A DNA stretch of 64,000 nt, from assembly GCA_030141605.1 (NCBI GenBank), contig JAQGDQ010000509.1, positions 95,511-159,510 of the forward strand, written 5' to 3'. Source of the DNA: Tubiluchus corallicola. Its lineage: Eukaryota > Priapulida > Priapulimorpha > Priapulimorphida > Tubiluchidae. Within the stretch, counting starts at the first letter, position 1, and the number at the start of each line of letters is the position of its first letter. The notes under the pieces are model-generated. The model did not search any database. It had not been told where the DNA came from and was given only the letters and a program-made list of their open reading frames with translations. The translations under genes were made by a program, and so were the position numbers. Shown in pieces: positions 1 to 8,882 of this stretch.

Positions 1-165
1 GTCTCTCGCGGTATGGCAAACCGCATTTTCTCGTTAATATCGTTCGCCGTACCGATCGATCCGCATTTTCTAGTGAATGCTTTCGAGATACGGATCCGTA
101 TTTTTAGTTATTGCAGTTACAGATACGGATCCGTACCTTTAATCACTGCCTAAATTAATATATGC
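1..165. repeat. Degenerate short tandem repeat, about 36-bp unit
   Basis: About four diverged units of roughly 35-38 bp can be read in succession. Each begins with a GTACCGATC/GATACGGATCCGTA-like block and continues into an AT-rich TTTTCT/TTTTTAG block. The last two units share GATACGGATCCGTA exactly. The array runs off the left edge, so its true length is unknown. It may be the end of a satellite or a subterminal array of a transposon. Confidence 0.5.
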
Positions 166-594
166 CTGGAGTACGGTAAAACATCTATTTTATCTTATCT
201 GTTGTTGACAATTAAAAGTGATTACCAAAAAAGCAAAAATCAATAAAAAATTCAATGAAAGCTACGCACATTACCGAAGTAAAGGACTTACTTGACAGAT
301 GCAACCAACTGTTTAGAGAAACGTCTTTTTCTATTCACTTCACCAACCCGCCTTTCTTGGCTAGCCATGTTGAGAATTTTTGTTCAAATCACTAAAGCAG
401 TAGCGCACCAATCTTTATTCATCAAATTTCAGTATCGTTTTGTTGCCGCGCAAGAGTCGTTGTACCGTCCCTTTGGCCACTGTCAAAGACAAGCAAAATA
501 AATGGCATTGCTGGTTAGACTGTTAATTTCTGATTAGATGAAATGAAGGAAATTATGATTATAAGGCTTAATACAGAAAGCAAATTTTAAAAGC

Positions 595-790
595 TTGTAT
601 AAGAATGATTTTAAGTGTCTGTTGTGTTATAGAGAAGAGGATACTACGAAACACGTATTTTGAATATCAAGAAATACGCGTCAATAAAATGGGGCCTATC
701 AGTGCAAGACATAAACAGTTCAAATATAGATAAGCTAAGAAAATTTATAAAGTATATCACTAAAGTGTTGCAGTTAAAATTGTAATGAAA
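595..790 (+). mobile_element. Possible decayed LINE C-terminal fragment
   Basis: One frame reads a CLLCYREEDTTKHVF-like string. This resembles the C-x2-C-x(n)-H knuckle at the end of many non-LTR reverse transcriptases, and is followed by stops and frameshifts. The similarity is short. The rest of 166-957 shows no gene that I can support. Confidence 0.22.
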
Positions 791-957
791 GATGAGGAAA
801 GTGTAATTCAATTCGGTTTAACTGCTCAAATACGAGAAGAGTAAACACATTGGCAAAATGAACCATGACGTATAACTATTACACAAAGTACTTCAGTAAG
901 TAAACGCATTGTATACATGCAAAAAAGTTTAATTAATAATAACTCAGCATAATAACT

Positions 958-1378
958 AGGAGGTGAACATCGAGCGTTCGATTTCAAATGTTCGAAATCA
1001 AATTCGAACGAGTTTTTCAATTCGAATTCGATTCGAACCGAAAATTATAGATTCTAATAATTCAGCATTTCTTTTGCCATTAATGTTCTTTTGTCATTAA
1101 GGCGTTTTAAACATCAAGCAATTAGCATAATTTAGTAGCGATTTCTGTGCACAATTTTTAAATTAATTATTATTATAGTGGTTTTATTGCAGGACAAAAT
1201 CGAGCAATAGGGCATATGCATGATCTTTATTGATAAGGGTTCGAGTCTGAACCTTTAAAACTGATTTCGAACTTTACTCGAGTCCCAAATCTTGAAATTC
1301 GGTTTGATTCGAGTTTATAAGTCACAAATTCGACTCAGTTCGAATTCGCTTTTTGGTAGAGAATGCTCACCCTCCCCA
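958..1378. mobile_element. Possible hAT-like MITE rich in TTCGAA
   Basis: Two clusters of TTCGAA/TTCGAT words (about 970-1045 and 1240-1350) flank an AT-rich core. The outer edges are imperfect inverted repeats: TAGGAGGTGAACAT on the left and the complement of GGAGGGTGAGCAT on the right. These resemble hAT termini. No convincing 8-bp target duplication is visible, so the boundaries are approximate. Confidence 0.35.
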
Positions 1379-2549
1379 ATTAATATCAAGCAAAACGTCA
1401 ATCATCACCAGTCAAGCTCTGTTGACTGTCCAATCAGCGTGCGTATTTTTAACACACCTGTACAATTAACCTAGATGTTCCTGTTCTTTTGGGCCATTAG
1501 CCGCATGCTGTGTATTGCCAGCATTATGTCATATTGTTGTGAAAAATGCTGAACCTGTCATTAGACACCTGCCTGATTAAATGTTATTATTACAGACAGT
1601 CTGCATTGCCAATTGAAATTGCAAGTGAATTAGTGGAAATATTGTCTAATTTTGTTTTTATAGGAGGAAATGCATAAGATTTACGTTTAAGAGTTGCTGA
1701 TTAAACCGTTTTGCTATCAACAAAATACTCAGTTTAGTATAATTTGACTTTGCAAAATAAATAAAAAACAATCATTTGACTAACTCTAAAAAAAGACAAA
1801 TTTATCTAACGAGGTTAAGCCGGTCATATGACGCTACTTTAATATTGGTAAATGCCTACCTGAACGTAAAGAGGTGAGATGAATTTTTAACTTAAGATTG
1901 AAGTCGGACTTAGTAGGTATAAACGGTTCAAGGTTAACCTGTATGTAAAAATTAGACGGGGAACCTACCAGTTAGTAATAGTTGAGCCTTAGCGGTAGAA
2001 CTGAACTCACCCACGGAAATCTGTGACAACTGTCATGATTATGCGGTAAGCGAGCTCATTCATAGAAATCCCCCGTTTAGGCATTTTTTCAGAAATTCTC
2101 AGGCAAAATGTTTTCTTTTGTTTTTTTTATAAATCTCAGTAAGATCTTCACCGTCCAAATTATTTCAAATGTGATAAAAATTTATATGCACCAACGTAAT
2201 CTTAGTTAATTTTATGCTATTTGTCTGGTTGTAATCATGGTTTAAAGATGCCATTACGATTTATGTAACTCGGGTAGCCAACAAAAGGATCGTCTACGAA
2301 ATGGAACAATAAAATTTATTCCATTTCGGTAGTGTAACAAACAGTTGGGAAAATACAAAAAGTAGATAAAGTTTACAGGCAACCACACGATCAGTTAAAT
2401 GAAGAACAAATACGTAGCAGGTATGATATGTTCGTAAATTCAAAGACAAGAAAAGACATTCGTAAATATTTTTTGTTTCCACTTTGCCTATTTAGATACA
2501 GAACGTTTAGACAATGGACGCAATACAATTGGGCACAGTGGAAGTATAG
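1379..2549. other. Intergenic stretch without a recognised gene
   Basis: AT-rich sequence with only short open frames on both strands. I see no domain, splice-linked exon pair or RNA gene in it. Confidence 0.5.
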
Positions 2550-2557
2550 GTACAGGG

Positions 2558-3088
2558 TAGTGGCGGCTCGTGTATAGGTATCGTGGAACTGCAACACCCC
2601 CTGTTTTCATTCAATATTATTGATAATATTCATTATAATAAGTCTTTTTTAGTTCTTTATACATGTCCGGAAGCTGAGCACGTGAGGGTAGTACTGTTTG
2701 CGTCACAGCCCAACACAGTGGTGTTTGGCTGTTGTGCGCATGCGTACATGTATGAGATAAAACTGTACGCTGCACTGCTAGCGTTTGCTACCAGGTAGAG
2801 ATAGTAGTGTTGCTCGCACAGTTTGTTGTCAGTTGTCATATGTTTAAAAAACACTTATCGGCATATTCTTGAACTGCGGCAATTTAGGCTATTCGTAAGC
2901 AAATTTTTTTTTGTTTAGGATTTTATCAAGTTTATGTATAAATTTACATATGTTTGTTTGTTTAAGATTACACCTACAAATTACAACATTAAAATTATGT
3001 GTTTGTTTCGTTTTACACAGTATTAAAACAATGGCTAAAAATTTTCTGGTGCAGCACCCCGAATAATTTTAACTATGAGCCGACACTG
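2558..3088. mobile_element. hAT-type non-autonomous DNA transposon
   Basis: The left end TAGTGGCGGCTC and the complement of the right end (CAGTGTCGGCTC) form terminal inverted repeats. A CACCCC/GGGGTG motif lies just inside each, as in Charlie-like hAT families. The element is flanked by identical 8-bp direct repeats GTACAGGG (2550-2557 and 3089-3096), the target duplication length expected of hAT transposases. The 531 bp encode no transposase, so it must be moved in trans. The short open frames inside are not genes. Confidence 0.8.
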
Positions 3089-3219
3089 GTACAGGGCATA
3101 ATGGCATAGGGCAAAGATGTACTAGATATTCCTATAACGTGTTTGCATTAATCATTTTAGTGAACTTTATAAGTTAATGTACACTGCAAAGAACTGAATA
3201 TTAGTTGCCAATAAATTAA

Positions 3220-3390
3220 TAAACTCCTCTGCTCCATTACTCTGTGCTGTTCTACTATGGTCTGTTTTTTCTAACCTATTCTATCTTGTCCTGTTCCACG
3301 TAGTTCCCTGTTCTGTTTTGTTCCATTCCGTTCCGTTCCGTTAATCTTTTCATACTCTGTTCTATTCGATAGTATTCTATTTTCGGTTTA
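3220..3390. repeat. Degenerate pentanucleotide repeat (TTCYR)n
   Basis: Runs of TTCTG, TTCTA and TTCCG words, purest as TTCCGTTCCGTTCCG near 3327-3341. It lies just past the 3' end of the LINE in the LINE's own orientation, so it may be an expanded LINE tail or an unrelated microsatellite. Confidence 0.5.
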
Positions 3391-3869
3391 ATGTCATAAA
3401 ATTATATTTTAAAATTATTATAAAACTTTTCTTCTAGCAAAGTTTTGGCCACATTTTCAAATATTTGCCATTTAGAAGATCTTTGGTTTATATTAGTATC
3501 ATTACGTAACGTAAACTGCCCAAATGTATATATATATATTAATTCTTTATTTGTCATAAAAACGGTTCCCTCATTATAATAAAATTGAGTTAGCCTCAGC
3601 GTAATGTTAAAATAACAACACTGTTCAAGACAAATGCGTCCAGTGCATACTAAAAAAACTAAAGTGCAAACTATATACAATATAATGAACATATTTACAA
3701 ATACCATATTAAAATATTTTCACAGACAATTATAGGAAAGTACATTAAATTTTACATTACATAGTGCACACTATTTATACATTTAACATTAAGAAACACG
3801 AAACTAACATAACACGTATTACATTACATAATTTTTTTAAAAAATTTCATTTTTAATCATTATATGGAG

Positions 3870-6800
3870 TCAGGGGCGGGGGTATATGAAAGTGGAGTCC
3901 GTGTAATTAGTATCAGATGCACAATGTGGAAGTTGAAACCTGTTATATTGATATTCTTTTAATTTCTTTTTAAAGTGGTGGAGAGATTCTATTTGTTTTA
4001 TTTCACTGGGTAGTAAGTTCCATAAATGTATGACCTGTTTTGATATAGAGTTATTTCCAAATTTATTGTTTACTGTAATTTGCTTTAAATTGTATGTTCT
4101 AGTGTTCAATGTGGTATCAGGAATAAATGCTAAGGGATTGTTTATAAATGGAATGCTCAGTTTATTTATATATTTATAAAGAAATATCAGTGTTTTGTAA
4201 TCTCGATAGGCTTCTAATATTGGTATTTTTGTGGACGTTCTTAAGCTTGTTGCAGAAGCAGCATGTTGTTTAGCAGTTTTGTTAGAGTAGCCATGAATTA
4301 ATCTAAGTGCGTAGTTTTGCATCGTATTTAGTTTTCTAAAGTTTTCATATTTAACGTTTTGAAATAAAGTGCAACCATGTAGATAATGTGGTAATATTAG
4401 ACTTTTGTAGATGAGAATTTTTGTTTTCTTGGTTAGATGGCCTCTGGTTTGGCGTAAGAATGTCGTGCTTAATGCCATCTTGTTGTGTATTTGATGAAAC
4501 TGTTCATCCCAAGTGAGTTTATTGTCGACAGTAATGCCTAAAAATTTTACAGTTTTTGCTTGTTCTGTGGAACAGTCACCTACTTTTAGTGTTGCATTAG
4601 AAGTAATGTCATTGGATTTGGGTGATATTACCATAAATTCTGTCTTATCATCATTCATTTTTAAACCAAAATAGTTAACTGCTGCATTTATATTTGTTAT
4701 GTCTTTTTCTAGATTATTTTTTGATGTTAGAAAGTCTGCGTGTGCTGTATAGAGTGTTGTATCATCGGCATATTGTGTTAAGTCTGAATTATGTAAAACT
4801 AAATGAATTTTATTAACGTATAAACAAAAGAGTAATGGACCTAATATCGTACCTTGTGGGATGCCTCTCTGTGGTGTGTCCCATGTTGAAAAAGTGTGTT
4901 TGTTCAGTTTGACTCTTTGTTTTCTATTGTGTAGGTAATTATTAATTAGTTTGAGAGAAGTATAATCGAATCCTAGTTGGCGTAAGTTGTCTAGTAGTAA
5001 ATTGTGATCGAGGCTGTCAAAAGCTTTACTTAGATCTAAAAATGCTGCTGTTATATATTTATTTTTATTTAAGTTGTAACGAAACTTTTCAGTGGCATCA
5101 ATTATCGCGTCTATTGTAGAACGTAGTTTTCTAAAACCAAATTGATGATTTGACAGTAACTTATTATTTTCAATGTAATGGTTTATTTGGTTGTAGATAA
5201 CTCTTTCAAATACTTTGGCTAGTACGTGCACTACTGAGATTGGTCTGTAGTTTTTAGCATCATCTTTAGCATCTTTCTTGTGTATTGGAGTTATGTTTGC
5301 TTGTTTACACACTGCTGGAAATTCTGAGCGCATTAAGACTTGGTTTGTGATATATGTTAAATGAGGAGTAATGATGCTGGCACAGTCTTTTAAGATCTTT
5401 ATTGGCATGTCTGAGGGTCCACTTCCTTTATTTATATTTAAACTGTTTAATATTCTAAAGATGTCGTATTCTGTGACGCTAGTAAATGAGAAAGTGGATT
5501 GTATTACTGATTGGTTTTTGTATATATTGTGTATATTTGCATTATGTTGGTGTGGCAAGTTGTCAAATTTTCCGAGATTGATAAATGTGGAATTTAATAT
5601 ATTAGCAATGTCAACTGGATCAGATATTATACTGTCATTTTCTCGTAAACTATTTATTTGTAATTGATCGTTTCTGTATCTGTTAAGTACGTCATTAATT
5701 AAACGCCATTTTTGTTTAGGTGTAGTTGCATCATTGCATTTATTAATATAATATTTATTTTTGAGTTTCCTGTTGTAGCTATTAAATTTATTTCGTGCCT
5801 TTTTGTAATTATTGTAATTGATTTTACCTTTTAAATGTAAATATGTTCTATATAATTCATTTTTATTGTGTCTTAGTTTTGCGAGTTCTGTATCCGCCCA
5901 AGGGCAGGCAGATTTTGCATTAAATTGCTGCTGATGTATTTTTATTTTTTTATACGGTGCATAGATATCCAGGCAGTATTCCATATTATTTATTAATGTG
6001 TTTATTTGCATGTCAATGTCAGTCATTGTGTAAATATTACTCCAGTCCAATTTGGCTAAAGTATCTTGAAATATATCTTTATTATATGTAGAATAATCTC
6101 TGACTGTTTTCCAGACTGTGCCTGTATTGTTTTTGGTTGGTTTTGTTTTGTCTACTATTATTATAAAATCATGATCAGAATAATCACACGAGAAGATTTC
6201 TTGTACTTGGAAATTGTCTTTAGCGTTTGAGATAAAGTGGTCTATGGTAGTAGATGATGTTTTAGTGATTCTTGTGGGTTTATTACTTGCGTTTAGTATT
6301 TGCGTGTTATATTGGTCCAAGACTTCTTTATACTTTTTGCACTGAGCAGTATTTGTTGCATTAATATCGATATTAAAATCCCCCATTAATAAAACTGGTT
6401 GATTTTCAAGTACAGCACGTTCAAGTTCAATTTCAAAATGTTTTAGAAAAGTCTTATATTTTTGATTTGGTGGCTTATAAATGACACCTACAATGTAGTT
6501 TTCGATATTGTACCAAATTGATTCTCTTTTGTTAGTTTTAATTCCTTTGGCTTCGTTAAATGACATGTGTTTTGGGATGTACATTGCAACCCCTCCTCCA
6601 CGTTTATGTGTGGGACGGTCTCGACGTATGAGTGTATGATGAGGCAGTTGTATGGAGGCACTAGGTATTTGCTTGCGTAGCCAAGTTTCGGTTATTCCAA
6701 CGACTAAATTTTCAGATGAACGAACTGTGTCTTTAAGCAATGCATGTTTTTTTGTCAGACTTTGTATATTGATACATAGAAATTTAAAATTCTTTTTATG

Positions 6801-7274
6801 TTTTTGCATAAAATCTGCCAGCTCTAGATCCATGTTGTTTTGTGTGGGGGTTTGATTTAAGGGACCTGGATTAGTTTCAGTACAACCAATTATAAGCAAC
6901 ATTTTCAATACTGTTAGAAAATAATCATGGTTACAATTATTTTTAATTAGGTAGGGGAGTACACGTAATAAAGTAGGAGAGTACTGAAACTTGTAGTATA
7001 AATCTCTAGTATCTGAACGTGTGCACTTTCTCACAGATGAATACTGTAATATAGAAGCAGAATAGCAAAAATTTACGCACGAGTTATTTTCGATCCGATT
7101 TTGAGATATTATTATGCAGCAAGACGTGCATACACGTTTCAGTGTACCAGAGATTGGCACTGGACACATCTGTCTTGAGTTTATACATTCTTTACACAAT
7201 ATTCGTTTATTTTGAGTAAAACTTAAAATTTCTCGTTTAAAATTCATGATTAAAATATATGTATAATATATCAC
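3870..7274 (-). CDS. LINE ORF2: APE endonuclease-reverse transcriptase
   Basis: 1,134-aa open frame without a stop. Residues 1-130 are cysteine-rich (CKEC at 27-30, CTSCC at 49-53) and end in a 2A-like motif, GCTETNPGP (130-138). The APE/EEP endonuclease follows, with CINIQSL (167-173), ITETWL (194-199), GDFN (298-301) and the catalytic SDH (366-368). The reverse transcriptase spans about 655-900: NYRPIS (675-680), FLDLSKAFD (745-753), GIPQGTILGP (804-813) and the polymerase site YADD (835-838). Such proteins nick target DNA and prime reverse transcription of the element RNA on it. All catalytic motifs are present, so the frame could encode active enzyme. The start is uncertain because translation may begin at the first Met or at Met 10, and the N-terminal part may separate at the 2A-like site. 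Confidence 0.9.
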   Translation of the reverse strand: MIYYTYILIMNFKREILSFTQNKRILCKECINSRQMCPVPISGTLKRVCTSCCIIISQNRIENNSCVNFCYSASILQYSSVRKCTRSDTRDLYYKFQYSPTLLRVLPYLIKNNCNHDYFLTVLKMLLIIGCTETNPGPLNQTPTQNNMDLELADFMQKHKKNFKFLCINIQSLTKKHALLKDTVRSSENLVVGITETWLRKQIPSASIQLPHHTLIRRDRPTHKRGGGVAMYIPKHMSFNEAKGIKTNKRESIWYNIENYIVGVIYKPPNQKYKTFLKHFEIELERAVLENQPVLLMGDFNIDINATNTAQCKKYKEVLDQYNTQILNASNKPTRITKTSSTTIDHFISNAKDNFQVQEIFSCDYSDHDFIIIVDKTKPTKNNTGTVWKTVRDYSTYNKDIFQDTLAKLDWSNIYTMTDIDMQINTLINNMEYCLDIYAPYKKIKIHQQQFNAKSACPWADTELAKLRHNKNELYRTYLHLKGKINYNNYKKARNKFNSYNRKLKNKYYINKCNDATTPKQKWRLINDVLNRYRNDQLQINSLRENDSIISDPVDIANILNSTFINLGKFDNLPHQHNANIHNIYKNQSVIQSTFSFTSVTEYDIFRILNSLNINKGSGPSDMPIKILKDCASIITPHLTYITNQVLMRSEFPAVCKQANITPIHKKDAKDDAKNYRPISVVHVLAKVFERVIYNQINHYIENNKLLSNHQFGFRKLRSTIDAIIDATEKFRYNLNKNKYITAAFLDLSKAFDSLDHNLLLDNLRQLGFDYTSLKLINNYLHNRKQRVKLNKHTFSTWDTPQRGIPQGTILGPLLFCLYVNKIHLVLHNSDLTQYADDTTLYTAHADFLTSKNNLEKDITNINAAVNYFGLKMNDDKTEFMVISPKSNDITSNATLKVGDCSTEQAKTVKFLGITVDNKLTWDEQFHQIHNKMALSTTFLRQTRGHLTKKTKILIYKSLILPHYLHGCTLFQNVKYENFRKLNTMQNYALRLIHGYSNKTAKQHAASATSLRTSTKIPILEAYRDYKTLIFLYKYINKLSIPFINNPLAFIPDTTLNTRTYNLKQITVNNKFGNNSISKQVIHLWNLLPSEIKQIESLHHFKKKLKEYQYNRFQLPHCASDTNYTDSTFIYPRP

Positions 7275-7342
7275 GCTTATTACAGTTATTTACAGTTTAG
7301 TTCATTCGTGTCTTTAATAAACTGTTTAATAGTTTTTCAATT

Positions 7343-8029
7343 TTATACAAACTTAGAAATGAATTCTTTTACTAATCCGGTAAACAGATTTTCAATTTCT
7401 GATTTTAATGCCTCTTTTTGAATAGGCTTAGTATCAGCTGAAGGTTTATCAGAGTCATTTGAATAATTTACAGGAGTTGGTAATAATGGTAATCTTTTAA
7501 CTGCATTTGCGTAACTAGTTGGTTTATAATTATATTGACTTTGTGTAAAGCCACGAGTAACTGTATCTTTGTTTTGATTAGTCTTAACCCTATACCATCG
7601 ATTTGGGTCATTAAACAAACATAGTTTAATGCATTCTCGCAGCTTTTGTACACCTAATCTACTCAGGTGTAATCCGTCTCTCGCAATTAAATTATCATCT
7701 TCAAAATGACATTGCAAATTGCACAAAATGGTATTAGTTTTAGTTGTCAGAGTTTCAAGTTCACTGTTAAATAAGCGTAACACTCTATTCACCGAACTTA
7801 TATTCATGGGTTTAGCAGTTGGATGTTTGTTTGTCTTTACGAATGGGATATTGCATACAAAAACATTACAAGGGTTAAACTTATTTTTTACACTTACAAT
7901 GCATTGTTCCATTTGTCTTGTTAGTGACTTGAGTATTTCGTCTAGGTGATCGTTCTGGTCGTTTTCTCGATTCTGTTGAATATGTTGTCTTACGTCATTG
8001 ATTCCACACGTTATGATAACGTTTTCCAA
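7343..8029 (-). CDS. LINE ORF1 remnant with SGNH-hydrolase (esterase) domain
   Basis: The frame reads GINDV near its start (G9-x-N11-D12, the conserved block III of SGNH hydrolases) and RDGLHLSRLG (D118, H121: the catalytic Asp/His block V), followed by a polar tail. Esterase-type ORF1 proteins are known in CR1-clade LINEs and are thought to act in the ribonucleoprotein. The block with the nucleophilic Ser should lie upstream, but an in-frame TGA sits a few codons before the first residue and no ATG follows it. The 8029 boundary is a TTG, not a credible start. The N-terminal third is therefore broken or frameshifted, and this ORF1 copy is probably non-functional. Confidence 0.65.
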   Translation of the reverse strand: MENVIITCGINDVRQHIQQNRENDQNDHLDEILKSLTRQMEQCIVSVKNKFNPCNVFVCNIPFVKTNKHPTAKPMNISSVNRVLRLFNSELETLTTKTNTILCNLQCHFEDDNLIARDGLHLSRLGVQKLRECIKLCLFNDPNRWYRVKTNQNKDTVTRGFTQSQYNYKPTSYANAVKRLPLLPTPVNYSNDSDKPSADTKPIQKEALKSEIENLFTGLVKEFISKFV

Positions 8030-8252
8030 TTTCTTCTCAGGGTATCGGTCTCATACGATGTGCACAACCAAGTGTTAACCAGTTTCTCGGGTTACAATAA
8101 TCTGACATTTGCTGCTCAAGTGTTACATACAGACTGACATTGTTCCCTGCAATGACCCAAATGCCCATTGCCCAAAAGTCCAACTGCCTCATTATACATC
8201 TGCTGCCGATGCAGGTATCCATTAACCAAATGTCTGACGATTTATTGTTCAC

Positions 8253-8819
8253 TATCCCCTACCTAACCAGTATGAGATGTCTACTGTATTCAATGTGAAA
8301 ATAATCTAAATCTATTCAAAATGCAATTAAAACATGTTAATTTCTTAGTTTAGAATTCACATAGGAATTCGAATTAAAATTTCCGTAACAAACAGATTAT
8401 GAAGTGTATTGAAACATAAAAAGTTGTAGACTGTGCAAATAAGGCTAAAACTGCTTCATTTACTGTTCTAGTTGAAAATAATTATTAAATTTTACATGTA
8501 AGCTTTTCTGTTATTATCTGGAGCAAGGTTTCTGGAAAATAGGTTTGATAGAGAAACTACACAGATAAAAATTCAAATTAAAACAGATTTTAATCAAAAT
8601 AGATTACAATAAATTGGTAGTATCATGTTCTGTTAAATAAATAAAGATCTACAATACACATCAATAAACTTAATCAGGTTAACTGAGACAGACAGCTTTA
8701 ACAACGTCCAAGGTATCCGTGCATATACAAAATAAAAGAAATGGTAAAAGCTGCAGACATCAACTTCCGGTTTTGATTTAAATAGTTCTAGAAAATTTGA
8801 AGAGACTCAGATCATCAAA
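8253..8819 (-). other. 3' flank of the integrin gene
   Basis: Contains the 3' UTR of the integrin beta gene next to the stop codon at 8820-8822 and AT-rich sequence up to the LINE. I could not choose a single polyadenylation signal. A variant ATTAAA on the minus strand near 8590 is a candidate. Confidence 0.4.
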
Positions 8820-8882
8820 TTAGTCTCCATAAGTTGGATTCTGAGTTTCTGTTACAGCTTTCTTGTACAGAGGGTTTTCTCC
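8820..8882 (-). CDS. Integrin beta exon 18: NPxY motifs and stop
   Basis: 20 codons and TAA: NPLY (talin PTB site) and NPTY (kindlin site), followed only by GD before the stop. The spacing of the two motifs is the usual one. Confidence 0.95.
   Translation of the reverse strand, partial: GENPLYKKAVTETQNPTYGD

Larger units (their letters stand above)
3524..8252 (-). mobile_element. CR1/L2-like LINE, nearly full length
   Basis: Minus-strand non-LTR retrotransposon. From its 5' side it has an SGNH-esterase ORF1 (broken at its start), a 68-bp gap, then a long ORF2 with APE endonuclease and reverse transcriptase, and a 3' UTR of about 340 bp. The UTR ends with an AATAAA signal (complement of 3546-3551) followed by a TA-rich simple repeat at about 3520-3545, the kind of simple-repeat tail typical of the CR1/L2 clades. 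I could not place the 5' end exactly; 8252 is the limit of sequence that still looks element-like. No target duplication was identified. The intact ORF2 suggests a young insertion. Confidence 0.8.

Noticed and set aside
2583-2854. Open frames on both strands near 2.6-2.85 kb
   Set aside because: They lie entirely inside the non-autonomous hAT element and are mutually antisense.
3402-3707. 101-codon minus-strand frame
   Set aside because: It lies in and beyond the LINE 3' UTR, and crosses the polyadenylation signal and TA tail.
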